Source: Tetracladium setigerum
Lineage: Eukaryota > Ascomycota > Leotiomycetes > Helotiales
Reading direction: 5' to 3'
Assembly (NCBI GenBank): GCA_031472005.1
Contig: PZJY01000005.1
Location: 558,001 to 622,000 of the forward strand
DNA: 64,000 bases
Program-made: the position numbers and the translations under genes
Notes under the pieces: generated by a model
What the model saw: the letters and a program-made list of their open reading frames with translations, nothing else
The model's database searches: none
What the model was told of the DNA's origin: nothing
Part shown: positions 1-11,360 of the stretch, piece by piece
How positions within the stretch are numbered: the first letter of the stretch is position 1
Layout of the letters: every line of letters starts with the position of its first letter

Positions 1-254
1 CAGGCATCACCACATCACCACATATCAAGCTCACCTGCGAATCCTTCTTATCCACAAGCAGCACAAAATACGGATCATCAATTCCACCTGGTGGAACTTT
101 CTCACATGTGCCGCTCGTGTCAGACGGCGAGCTGCGAGTCCATCATCACTGCGCCATGAATTGACTACAACACGGCTGGGCTCTTCTCAACAATCCCGTT
201 CCTCGATGAGATCTGTCTCCCTTGAGAATCGCCATCCCGCATCAATCTACGACG

Positions 255-3200
255 ATGTTTTCCTACCTGCGACCGCACCATCGACGAACGCCATCCAACC
301 CCACCTCGCCGGCCGAACGTTCTACCTTTGAACCCCCGCTGCATCCCAACGCTGCTCTTGACCATGGACACCCTCATCGCTACCAAGATGCAGGCGATCC
401 GAAGTCATCATCCTCATCTCTGCCGCCAATTGTTCGTGTATCCTCGGCAGAGTCGAACGTCGAAGATTGGAAAATAATGGGGAACGAGGGGGAGCCAAAG
501 AAACGTCATTGGGACGCATTCAGGAACAGTACGCGACCGGCAGATATAAACACACACAGCCATCATCAAAAGATGCCTTCCTTCTCAAATCAGAGGCCCG
601 AATCTGCAGGAAATGTTAGCGGACAGAACTATACCCATTCGCAGTACACGAGGCCACAGCCAGGAAGTAGCAAGGACGCGATGAAGTCGCCTGCTCCATC
701 GTTTGGAACCACAGATCCTCAAAATAAACCCACGCAGTATGAGAGAAGGCCGACTGGGGTGAGACTACCAACTCCTCCCCCCTCTTCACAAAATCAATCG
801 ACGTTTGAGCCAGTACAACCAAGGTCTGGGAAGACCAGGTTAAACTTGTTGAATCCCATGTCATTGTTGGCCCGACGAAGGACGTCGCAGGCAGTGCCAC
901 AGCTACTTTCGGAGTCATTGGTAACAAAACGAGGAACTGAAACCTATGACTTTCAAATCAAGGGCAAATTTGTTCACGATTTCAGTGCTCCGAGAGTTAA
1001 GAGGAATGTGTCTTATGACTCTCGTCTGCATGACAACGCCAATCGTCAGCAGTATCAACGGAGCCCCAATCTTACAGTTACAGAGTTGAATGTACCGGAT
1101 GAAGCCCCAGTAAGCCCATGGAGTGGCGGAAATCATACGCCCGTGTTCACAGAGAATTTTGATGAAGAGCAGTATCCAGCCGCTGGTCCACATGTTAGAA
1201 AAGCAAGTGACTTGACGGATTTGACATTGCCGAAACCACCATACGCACAAAGTTCAAGACAGACAAAGGAACCAAAACCCCAACAACCTCCGGTAGAAGT
1301 CAACAAGCAGGGCCATGAGAGAAAGTTGAGTGATCGAAAGCCTGTATCAGATGTTGGGCCAACAGTTCCGCCCAAAGAAAACAATAGAGTGTCAATAGAA
1401 CCGCGGAGAATATCCATCGACCCAAATTCAACCAGACAGAGATCGACAGCCTCGTCGAAAACTAGACGCTCCAGGGTTCTTTCGGATATTTCCAGTCGTG
1501 ACGGCGTGCCAAAGCACATGAAGAGTGTTTCATCTCGCTTCAGTTTTGATATGATAGGCGCAGCCGAGCAGGAAAGATTGCTAGAAGATAGGCATCGACA
1601 AAAAGCTCTCGAAAAGAAGAATGACAGCGTGGATGATTATGATCGAGATGATGAATTTGGTGATGACTTTGATTATGAGGCGATGATGGATGACGATGGA
1701 TTAGAAGAGCGAATACCAGGAGTGAATACTGAGCTGGAAGAGGAAGACGATTGTTATGACGAGGGGATTTACGAAGAAGCCATACCAGGCGTTAATACTG
1801 ACATAGATGAATATCCGGAGGATAAAATGATAAGCGACGACATTGGAGGGTTCACGTTCCAACATGCTCTTGCAAGCCCGCTCAGCCCGCAAAGCGCGGG
1901 AATGGTTAGCACACCACGAGACGCCAATGGAGAAGTGATTGGATTTGCTATGACCAAAGAGTCCCCATTCATGCAGTCACCGCAGAGTCAATCAGATAAT
2001 ATCATGGCACCGCTGACTCTCAAACCTTCCGACGCTGGAATGCAAGACATCGAAAAACGCCTTGACGGTCTTGGGCTGCAAAGTATCAATTTTCCACAAT
2101 CCGTGGTTCCTCAAAGACAACCTACTCTTTCGGATGAGGGTGGATTCCCAAAGGTAGATGGTCTCGACGATGACGACTTGTACTTCGACGATGGGATAAT
2201 CGGAGATCCGGATGGAGAGGATGCAGTCGAGTTCGACGAGTCTGTTTTCGACAACATAGATACCGACCAATACGGCCGACCTATCCGCTCTTTATCATCC
2301 TTGCCAACTCTTTATTCGCCTCCAATTCTCACTACAGAGCCTTCTCCATCTCTCAACAAGGCATTCGAGTCCGGCGTCAATCCAGACGAGAGTATGACTT
2401 CTCCAATTCTCAATCCACAGCCCGGAAACCTGGCGCCAAAATCATCCATTATCATGCAATCCAACCCACTTCTGCCAGCACAAACCTTGACTCAAGACAG
2501 TCTGGCTGCATATCAATCAGCTCTTGCCGAAGCCGCCTATCGTGCTGCTGCGGAGGGTAAATTTCGCAGAGAAAGTGTTGCTACATTGCAAATAAAGGAG
2601 GAGGTTGAAGAACCCTCGCTTGCATTGCCTCAGGATCCGTATCTCGAAGCATTTTCATCTTCCTATGATCTCGAAGACGACTTTGATTATGATGATGCAC
2701 TGGAAGATGATGACTTCATTGCGGCGGCCAACGCAGAAGCTCTGGCAAATGACTCGGATGGCTTTTATGGTCAAGAGTTTGGCTTCTACTCTGCTCCATC
2801 AGGAACATCTGAATATATCAATGGAGGCTATTTTGGCCCTCGAGGGGTCGAAGGTATCAATCGTACTGTAAGCGGTCGAGTGGCATCTCGTGAACCTAAC
2901 CTTACGCCTATTACCGAACGAAGCGAATACTCAAATCGCAACAGTATCATGGGTTTCAGCATGAACAGATCTGATATTGTATCGCCCGGACTAGCACAGC
3001 TAGCTGGAATGCTACGCGACGGAGGGCATGAAGGAGACTTGAGCTTAGATGCGCTGATGAGACTTCGACGAGGTGCTTGGGGAGGAAGTCAAGCAAGTCT
3101 ACATTCCAGCAACGGAAACGCTAGCCCCCGAAGCCTTGCCATTGATGGTGGCAGTCCAGTCGGAGGCGCACCAGGTGCGCCATGGTCTGCAGGTATTCCA

Positions 3201-3668
3201 AGCCAGCAGTCATTGCACAGAAGGCGGAACAGTGGATTTAGCATCACAAGTATCACAAGCGATCACTCTTCCAACGCCATTGCCGGCACCAAAGGCAGGA
3301 GAAATAGCACTGGTATGGCGATGGAGATCGGTCCTCCTCAGAGCCCAGCAGTATCGCTTCCTGCCTCTCCTACATTTAAGAGATCATCATCGATCTTGAA
3401 CCAAGAACGAGGACCCAACTCTCCCAACAGATTGCCTTCTTCGCCTACTTCGGTCAGCTCGCCTATGTCGAGGGTTGGAAGCAACGAAGGTCAAAGCAAA
3501 GCTCACATCAGGAAACATCGTTACACCGGAAGTTCCGATAGTATAAGCTATCTAAAAGAAGAAGATCCCGTGACGGGGGAGAGGTGGATTCTGGAAAGGA
3601 GGCGCACAGCAGAAAGCGGGGTGATTGAACTTTTAGAGAGGGAGGTTGTTTGCGGTGGGAGGATTTAG
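255..3668 (+). CDS. Large disordered conserved ascomycete protein, function unknown
   Basis: One uninterrupted exon of 1137 residues. The frame is open to 222, but the ATG at 255 (MFSYLRPHHRRTPS) is preferred because it opens the basic, Ser/Pro-rich start I associate with this filamentous-fungal family; that is recall, not a search. Most of the protein is low complexity. An acidic centre (about residues 465-525) carries the phrase IPGVNT twice, and further acidic patches lie near 645-670 and 810-830. Ser-Pro sites are abundant, suggesting phosphorylation. The C-terminus has a compact conserved-looking block around SDSISYLKEEDPVTGERW, then a Glu/Arg-rich end with ELLEREVV. No signal peptide, membrane segment or enzyme motif is visible. 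A signalling or scaffold role is only a guess. The gene is surely real, because a 3.4-kb open frame is not expected by chance. Confidence 0.85.
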   Translation: MFSYLRPHHRRTPSNPTSPAERSTFEPPLHPNAALDHGHPHRYQDAGDPKSSSSSLPPIVRVSSAESNVEDWKIMGNEGEPKKRHWDAFRNSTRPADINTHSHHQKMPSFSNQRPESAGNVSGQNYTHSQYTRPQPGSSKDAMKSPAPSFGTTDPQNKPTQYERRPTGVRLPTPPPSSQNQSTFEPVQPRSGKTRLNLLNPMSLLARRRTSQAVPQLLSESLVTKRGTETYDFQIKGKFVHDFSAPRVKRNVSYDSRLHDNANRQQYQRSPNLTVTELNVPDEAPVSPWSGGNHTPVFTENFDEEQYPAAGPHVRKASDLTDLTLPKPPYAQSSRQTKEPKPQQPPVEVNKQGHERKLSDRKPVSDVGPTVPPKENNRVSIEPRRISIDPNSTRQRSTASSKTRRSRVLSDISSRDGVPKHMKSVSSRFSFDMIGAAEQERLLEDRHRQKALEKKNDSVDDYDRDDEFGDDFDYEAMMDDDGLEERIPGVNTELEEEDDCYDEGIYEEAIPGVNTDIDEYPEDKMISDDIGGFTFQHALASPLSPQSAGMVSTPRDANGEVIGFAMTKESPFMQSPQSQSDNIMAPLTLKPSDAGMQDIEKRLDGLGLQSINFPQSVVPQRQPTLSDEGGFPKVDGLDDDDLYFDDGIIGDPDGEDAVEFDESVFDNIDTDQYGRPIRSLSSLPTLYSPPILTTEPSPSLNKAFESGVNPDESMTSPILNPQPGNLAPKSSIIMQSNPLLPAQTLTQDSLAAYQSALAEAAYRAAAEGKFRRESVATLQIKEEVEEPSLALPQDPYLEAFSSSYDLEDDFDYDDALEDDDFIAAANAEALANDSDGFYGQEFGFYSAPSGTSEYINGGYFGPRGVEGINRTVSGRVASREPNLTPITERSEYSNRNSIMGFSMNRSDIVSPGLAQLAGMLRDGGHEGDLSLDALMRLRRGAWGGSQASLHSSNGNASPRSLAIDGGSPVGGAPGAPWSAGIPSQQSLHRRRNSGFSITSITSDHSSNAIAGTKGRRNSTGMAMEIGPPQSPAVSLPASPTFKRSSSILNQERGPNSPNRLPSSPTSVSSPMSRVGSNEGQSKAHIRKHRYTGSSDSISYLKEEDPVTGERWILERRRTAESGVIELLEREVVCGGRI

Positions 3669-5611
3669 TGATACAACTTGATGAGGCAGGAGGAGGGGGA
3701 CAATTTTTGCATATTGGACAAGGCAAGGGGACAAAAGGAAATGCGGAAGGCCATGTCAGGCAGGCATCGAACGTTAAATGTTATATACCCAAGTGATGAA
3801 TCATTTTTGAATAAGTTATTCTTTGGCAGTTTGTGAAAAGTCGAGCACTGCCAAGTTAGGGCAAAGTGTTTACGCTCTCTCTCTCTCTCGACTGATTTCT
3901 AAAATTTTATGTTTTTTTCGATTCCACCGTCGTCTTATCGATATCACTAACATTTCGTTTAGTAACTATATAGAATTATCTAACTAGCGCTTTTACAGCC
4001 CCTTAAGGTAAATAGTAATTGCACCGGCTTCCCTACTTATTTATGTTACGGTTCGTATTCTCGGTCAAAATTAAATAAGACATTTAAATTTTTACTCGTC
4101 ACACAACTAACCACTATTATTGAATCGATATATTCTATTTCTTAAGTACTTCATTGAAACTCTTCAGCTGATCATCTTCACCAGACGAGGTTCATATATA
4201 GTTTCTACCTGACACTCTTGTTAAGGTTTACCCACTAGATGTAACTTACTGTACTCACGTTTACTGTATTTATATGACCACAATCTCGACACCTCCCACC
4301 CACGAAGTTCACGTGATCTCGCGTTGCCTTTGCTCAGGCTGGCTCAGGCCCCAACTCACCTTCGGCTCACGTCTGCTCACCTATCTCACCAGACATCGTT
4401 AACTTTTAACGCTGGGCCCAAAATAGCCCCTTTCCCAAGCCCACCACACTTTCACAACCTGTGCCGGCCAGAACTTATTCCCAGATATTTATCACTAATC
4501 TGCCCATATTCATGCAAAACTTCTACTGTATATACAGGGACAGTTTTCTCAGGGTGTTTAAAGTCATTTGCTGCGGTTTGCCTGGCGCTTCGTACTCTAT
4601 AAACGGCTGTCTCCCTCTTGCTTTCACATATCTTCTCACCCATCTCCTTATTTATCTTCTTACACCTCTTCTCATACCTCTTCTTATATCTCCTCTCGCC
4701 CACTTTCTCCACCTCTTCTTGTATCTCTCTCTCTTTAATCCTCCTATTCCTTGAGCAGGACCTCTTTTCTTCATTTCCACTCCAGATATCTATATCTGCG
4801 CCTGCATATTATACAGTAAGCACGGAGCGGGCAAAAGGATATAACAGAGGACTAAATCTAGACGAGGAGATGGAGACAGTCCCTGAGGGATAGAGGCTCT
4901 CTACGACAGGTCCGGGGGATATAATAGTAATTGTGAGAGCCATCAGAGAAGTCAACACTTGGGACTGCTTGAGTGATCACGTTTCACCACTGCACCAGAT
5001 TGTATCAGTGCAGGTACAGATCACTATCGGAGTTGCAGTTGGAAAGTTGACCAGCACCTTGATTCGAGTATTTGGCTTTGCCTAGACTTCTGGTACACCC
5101 CCGGTTTGCGCCAAGGAGGCACATTCGCGTGGGCAGAACGCGCCCACCACCGCGTGCTTGTATGGCTCTACTCCGTACTGTACCAGCAGCCTTCCAGTTA
5201 GGCTCGACGAGATTCACTCCGTACATTCGGTCAATCCTTGCCACCTTGGGGCTTCCGAGCATTAAGCCTGAATTGTTCTTGGACTTCACCTTGTAAATGC
5301 CATTTGCTCGTTTCGTTGCGGCACAGACACAGGAAGACTTGGCAGCTTCTAATTTAGGTCGAAATCGTGCGATGTAATTTCCCGATCACAGGGGTTACTT
5401 CATGAACGGAGATCCAATCTCCCTATCAACAACATTAAAGTTGAACTGTCTAGCATATGCCCACAATAATTCTCCATTCATGATCATTCACCTCAACTTT
5501 ACATTAATTATACATTGGGAATCCCGTCCTTGGGACTACTCGCCAATTGACACTTCAGTACCGTGGATGATATGTTAATGTCAACGCATTTTTGATTGTT
5601 TGCAGGCGAAT
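3669..5611. other. Intergenic, no gene seen
   Basis: About 1.9 kb between two same-strand genes. It holds a short CT repeat near 3880, an AT-rich stretch (about 3900-4290), then a pyrimidine-rich stretch (4600-4760). The short open frames here show no splice-linked coding pattern. It probably contains the 3' end of the upstream gene and the promoter and leader of the cell-wall gene. Confidence 0.6.
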
Positions 5612-7271
5612 ATGAAAATCAGGAGTCATTTGTTGCTGCTCTCAGCTTCACTCATTCAATGTAAGTTTTTGGACATGTTATAATTTTCCGACAGAACTAA
5701 CTGCGATCAGCATCGATTGCGAACCGCTGCAATTTCGGTACAAGAAAGATCAATTTCGATAAATCATTGGAGGATTATTCGACTGCTGGATTAGTCTTCT
5801 CTAGTCCAGACGAGATAAAGACAAAACTTCAAGACTGCACTTCCCTCGTTGACGACATAAATATTGCATGGAACTATACCGACAAAATAGTTGATCTTTC
5901 AGGCATCACTGAACTATCAACTGTAGCATTTAGAACAGCCAATATCACGGGATTACTTCTTCCAGATGTGGAGAAGCTGGACAGACTACTACTCGCGGAG
6001 TATGGCACAAGATTAACATCATTCAACGCTTCAAAACTCGTTACCGCAGGATACATGAACTTCGACATGTCTGATGTAATACTCGAGTTTCCAGTGCTTA
6101 ATGACCTGGAAGGCTTACGTGTCGTGCGGAGCGTAAAAGGGTAATGGTTAATGTTCTTTCTCCTCAACAATACTAACGAGAAATGAATAGAATCTTCGTT
6201 CCCAATCTACGAACTGCTCATACAATGAGTTTTCATAACCGTCTTCCTCATACCAACGAGAACCCTGGCTATTCGATTCAACCCTACAACTTGAGCTTTC
6301 CTTCTCTTGAGGCTGTCTCGTCAGACCTCACAATCGAAGGCGAGTTCACGAGGTGTGACATCACGACTAAAGCACGCAGATGTTCATGCTGATGTATTCG
6401 TAGTGTATCTTTTCCCAAACTTCAGCTTTTGTACAACGAAACCTTTCCTGGTTATTATTCTGACCCAAGCATGGTTGGTTCCTTGAAGATCTCATTAGAT
6501 ACACCACTGGACGTTAGCTTCCCCTCTGTTACATCTGCATCATATATTAATTTGCGCGGTGTTTCGTCGTACGTATTGAATCTCAGTAAATCGGGCGTAT
6601 AGGTTAGCTGATATACCCTTAGAAATCCATTCCCACAACTCAGAAAAATTAGATCCATAGACATTTTCACCTCCCAATACCAAGATTTCGTGTTTCCATC
6701 ACTAAGAACAGTGCATGACATAGAACTGCGTGGTAACCTTACAGAGTACGTTTCCAAGTCTTGCAGTTATCATTGGTAGAGATAATCGCTAATGAACACT
6801 AGCGCATCTTTTCCAGTTCTTGAAAACGTGTACGAGATTAATATCTATGTACAGCCCTTCAAATGGAACAGCGAATTGAACGACGACGCGACGTTTAAGT
6901 GTAGCAATGCCACAATTACACAGGACTGGAAACGAATGCACGGACAATGGAATGGAACAGAGCCTTGCCCTAATTTCATAGGAAAAAGCCACGTAACGTT
7001 ATTAGGTAACAACAATCCAACGGAGGAAGAAAAGGCACCATATTGTGGGAGAGATACAAGAGAGTATGTGTGTTATAGCCGCGACGACAGTATCAGATGG
7101 AAAGGAATTCAAGGTCCTCTCCCTGAAGCGTCCACGTCAGCTACTCCAGCCACGGGGACTGCTGAGCCTGCTCCACCGAGTGGAACGCCGAATGAGTGTT
7201 ACACAGCCAGAATTGTAGACTGGAAAATACTTGGGTTGCTTGGGGTTGTGTCATTTGTAATTGATTTGTAA
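5612..7271 (+). CDS. Ecm33/Sps2-like GPI-anchored cell-wall protein
   Basis: Six exons: 5612-5660, 5711-6140, 6191-6352, 6404-6568, 6623-6745, 6803-7271. All introns are GT-AG, all about 50-57 nt, and every exon joins in phase, giving 465 residues. The start lies in MKIRSHLLLLSASLIQ, a secretion signal. The body is a run of receptor-L/leucine-rich-like repeats with recurring F-P-x-L or F-P-S-L/V phrases followed by hydrophobic strands, as in yeast Ecm33 and Sps2, which are needed for cell-wall integrity. Many N-glycosylation sequons are present. Cysteines cluster at the start (NRCNF) and in the last exon. The C-terminus has a Thr/Ser/Pro-rich stalk (about residues 418-440) and a short hydrophobic tail with KILGLLGVVSFVI, fitting a GPI-attachment signal. 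The tail is short, so anchoring is likely but not certain. Confidence 0.85.
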
Positions 7272-8066
7272 TATTACCTACAAGTTTGGGATGGCTACTT
7301 GTCATAACCTGGGCAATTTTACTACTTACCATTCGTCTTTGTGATATCAAATTTAAGTCTTGATATTTAGACTTCAGTCCAGGAAGATTGACAGTTTATA
7401 CCACAGCTATTCCAACCACGTCCGCCAAAGTTATTTCCATCGAGCAAGTTCACCGAGTCGTGGGAGGTGTCACACTCCCCACATGATTTCTGGAAGCAAC
7501 AGTGAGTCAGTATTTAACATTCACCAGCAACTAGAGCTTGTGATGTTGTAAGCTGACCATAGTCTTGTGTGAAGATGGATTTGCAGAAGCGACTAGCGCA
7601 AAGTATGTTAGATTCTTGCCTTTACTCAGATGGGCATTTTGTTCCTCTGAAAGAAGTTCTTGAGGATTATCTATATCTACAATTAAAGCACCAGGTACTC
7701 AGCAACCACCCGCCCTCTTCTCCAAACTCCTCCCAAAGCTCTCCACCCACTTCTGTGGCGAACAAGCCAGACGAGAAGGTTTGCATCATTTTTGGGTCGA
7801 TAATTACCTTACAATCTTCGCTTACAAAGTTCATAATACAGTCATGCCCTCAAAACTCTCGAAAAATCAGTACCTCACTTCATATAGCATGAGACTCACT
7901 CTTCTATCACCTTTAAATCGACACTCAATAGACTTCCAGCATTAAAAGTAATAATATCAGTTAAACTTATAATGACTACAGGCCCTCGCAACCATCCTCC
8001 AAAAACACAATTTATATGTAATCTTACAACTTTTTACACTTTCAACGACAAAAGAATCAGCAAACT
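7272..8066. other. Convergent intergenic region
   Basis: Lies between the cell-wall gene and the opposing LEA-like gene and should hold both 3' ends. An open frame of 107 codons at 7569-7892 (+) begins MDLQKRLAQSMLD and has a Ser/Pro-rich middle. I do not recognise it, and it sits where 3' untranslated sequence is expected, so it is not called as a gene. Confidence 0.4.
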
Positions 8067-11000
8067 CTACTTTTTTCCAGTCAGAGACTCGGTGAGAGAA
8101 CCCAATCCGAGGCCCTTGAGAACCCCCTTGATTCCAAGACCACCGAGAAGGTTGTCTAACAGACCTCCCAGACCAAGTACACTCAAAAGCTTTCCAACCA
8201 AGCCCAAGACACCACTGAGCAACAATCCAACAGCAGCAAGAATTTGTCCAAGAGGTTCTATTAACACGTTAGTTCTCCGAGTAGGGTTTAAGTCAGTTCA
8301 GAATTACCTGCGAGGAGACCCCATAGAGGATTCAACTCTTTCTTTGCGTGTGGCATTCCAGCAATCTTTTTCTTGGCTTGCTCGATAGTTTGGGTGACGC
8401 TTCCTGAAAGCTCCTTAAGAACCTCCGCCAGTTGATGCTCCTCTGAAGTAGGATCTCGACCAGAAGTCTTGCCCTTGGCATTGGATTGAATACGGCCATC
8501 TGGATCTAATCCTCGGATCACACCGTTGGCCTCTTGGAGAATACCGGAACCTTGCTCGATCAATGGCTTGACAGTGTCGACAAGTTTTTGCTCATCCAAT
8601 TCTTCTTTGGGCTTGGCTTCTGCCACATCGATTGACTAGGTACATCGTGTTAGTAAAGTGGCCTCGACGCCTTGGACTGGGTACTTACGTGTGTGATCAT
8701 CGACAATATTGGCTTGATTTTGTCGAGAGATTGAGAGACGGCGTTGCTTATCTGCTTTGCAAGCTTCCTGTCTTGCTCAAGCTGCTTCCTCTCTGCAATC
8801 TCTTCCTCAGTCTCTTGTGGTTCTTCCTCCTTTGGCTCTTCTACGACTGGCTCTTCTGGTTCTTTCTCTGGCTCTGGGTCTGGCTCTGGAATGTCTTCGA
8901 GAAGAGTAACATGTCCAACACTACCTCCCTTTCCATCGACTACATCACCATCTGCATCAATCTCCTTGCCAGCACACTTAGTGAGCTCGCCCTCTGTCAG
9001 TTTGGCAATGACATCGCCATTTTCATCAACGACCTCTCCTTTCTTGTTAACTTTTCGGCCAGCAGCAGGATGGCGTGGAACCTCCTTCTCCTCTTCTTCC
9101 CATCGTTCTGCCTTGCCAAGAGTGTTTCCATTACTATCCAAAACGTCTCCATCCTCATCAACGGATTTGCCATACAGTTTCTTTGCATCACCCTCGATCA
9201 AGCGACCAACAATGATATCTTTTGAATCGGTAACCTTTCCGTCTTTTGTAACCTTTAGACTGTCGAAACCAGAAAATATCCCTTCCTTGTTTCCGGATCT
9301 TTCGCTGTCTGGGACAAGTTCGGCTTTGCCAATAACATTTCCTCCGTCATTCCAGATGTCTCCGTTCTTGTCGACCATCTTGCCAGCAAGCTTCTTTGCG
9401 TCACCTTCAACAATACGACCAAAGATACTGCCGCTTGCGTCGACCACGTTTCCAAGTTTGTTGACTCTCTTACCAGCAAGAATCGAAAGATCAGCAACCT
9501 CAATCTCTGGAACTTCCTCCTCTTCTTCCTCCCATCTCTCTGCTTTGCCAAGAACATTCCCAACTGTGTCGAGAACTTCGCCGTCTTTGTCGACTTTCTT
9601 GCCAGCAAGTTTCTTACCATCTCCTTCGATCAACCTTCCGACGATTTTGCCCTCGAATGTGACGGTCCCATTCTTCTGAACAAGTGAATCTGGGAAATCA
9701 CCAAATGGAGAGTCTCCAGCTTGATCACGATCATCTTCAGAAAGTAGCTCTGCCGAGCCGATAACTTTTCCGGAATCCGACCAGATCTTGCCGTTGGCAT
9801 CGACTTTTCGGCCGACAAGCTTCGAGACATCGCCATCGACTACACGACCAAAGAGCTTGCCTCTGTCATCGACAACATTTCCGGCTTTGTTGACCTTCTT
9901 TCCTTCGAGCAGAGAAAGATCGATGGCTTCTGCTTCCGGCTCAGGCTCGGGCTCTTCGACTTCCTCTTCATAGCGCTCTGCCTTTCCAAGAGAGTTGCCG
10001 ACTTTGTCAAGGATATCGCCATCAGCATCGACTTCCTTGCCGGCTAGCTTTTTGGCGTCGCCTTCTATGACTCTGCCAACGATTCGACCTTCATAGATGA
10101 CATTGCCAGATGATTCGACTTTAGCACCTGAAAAGTCCTCGAACGGAGCCGATGAGGAAGCTTCTCGTTCGTCCTCAGGAAGAAGTTGAGCTTGTCCAAT
10201 CACTTTTCCAGAGTCGTCCCAGATTTTTCCTTCTGCATCAACTTTCTTTCCGGCGAGCTTCTTAGGATCTCCTTCGACGAGTTGGCCAAACGGAGTACCC
10301 TGTATTTGTTAGCGCGTGTGTGAGAGATCCTAATAGGAAGTAACGTACATCTGCGTCAGTGATCTTTCCAAGCTTGTTAACTGTTTTGCCTTTTAGAATC
10401 GAGAGGTCGACCGGTTCGAGTGTTTCAGTGTCCGTCTGTAAAATCATGAGCATTATAACTCCGAGTGTTGTAGGCCCGAAAGAGCCGAGCATAAGTTTGG
10501 AGACTGGGAGTTCCGCAGGTGCAAATGATTGCTTACCTCTGGTGCAACTTCGGTCAAGTCTTCTGCCTGTGGTGCTTTATCCGATGCTTCTCCGTCATTT
10601 GGAAGCTGATCTTCGACCTTTTCTGTGGCTTGCTCTGCAACTTGAGCACCGTCGTCGGAACCGAGCTGAACAGCATTAGCATTTTTTCTTTTGAACACAA
10701 ACTTCTGAATTATGACCTTACCTCAGAACCTTCTCTCGTTGTCCTACCATTCGTAAGAGTTCTATCGGATGATGTTCTTCCCTTTTACCAATTAGTACCT
10801 CAGCTATTGAACTCGATCAGAACGACATACATTATCAGAAGCTGATTGACTTGGAGGGTCAACACCAATTTTCTCAAGAACTTCAGGTTTAAGCTCTGCT
10901 CTTCCAATAACGGTACTTGAATCTGTTTCAAGCTCTCCTTCGTCGCCTATTCTGCTGATTGATTGTCCAACAAGATCGCTGAGCTTTCCTTCGACAAGAT

Positions 11001-11360
11001 GTCCGACGACGATCCCGCTCACATTGGTGATATCGCCATTATTTTGAACACCGAACGGACCCTTTAGTTCTGGAACTTCTGCCAGGCCTGTATTTGCCTA
11101 TTCGAAAGCTTATATTAGCATCATTCATAAGAAACGTTATATGGGAAGCAAGTATTCCATACCTCTTCAGTGTTCTCCTCGACTTCCTCCTCAGCCCCCT
11201 CTACCTCTTTTTCGGTCTTTTCTGTCGTTTTTGACAGTGGCTTCTGAGATTTTGGGGACTTCTTCTTCAAATCAGATGATTTGTTGTCTGAAGCTTCGGT
11301 AAACTTTCCCTTCTTAACATCTGAAGGAAGTTGTTGAGTCTGTTGTTGTGTATCTGCCAT
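8067..11360 (-). CDS. LEA-like protein with eight DUF3659 repeats
   Basis: Seven exons on the minus strand: 11163-11360, 10831-11097, 10537-10665, 10349-10435, 8689-10299, 8308-8635, 8067-8257. They sum to 2811 nt (936 residues) with all phases consistent. The N-terminus is Gln/Lys/Glu-rich and disordered. Residues about 75-690 hold eight repeats of roughly 62 residues with the core EGD-x-KKLAGK-x-VD-x-DG-x-I, matching DUF3659. From repeat 2 on, two subtypes alternate: DLSxLxGKxVNK...FGRxVEGD...VIGxAEL, and PFxDF...VGRxIEGD...LGKAERWEEE. A Glu/Pro-rich linker follows, then a helical region (about 720-870) and a Leu/Gly-rich hydrophobic tail ending LTESLTGKK, resembling the DUF6987-type C-terminus seen with these repeats. 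Fungal annotations call such proteins group-3 LEA-like, implying stress or spore protection; the biochemical role is not established. The intron at 10666-10830 contains a second donor-like site near 10722. Confidence 0.85.

Noticed and set aside
8744..9679. 311-codon plus-strand open frame, Ser/Phe-rich
   Set aside because: It lies antisense to the DUF3659 repeat exon. Its repetitive composition is the mirror of the codon pattern of those repeats, and it has no family motifs.
10722..10745. Possible tiny extra exon inside the LEA-like gene (GACAACGAGAG to the second donor-like GTAAGG)
   Set aside because: Every usable acceptor gives a stop or the wrong phase. A single 165-nt intron joins the flanking exons in phase 0.
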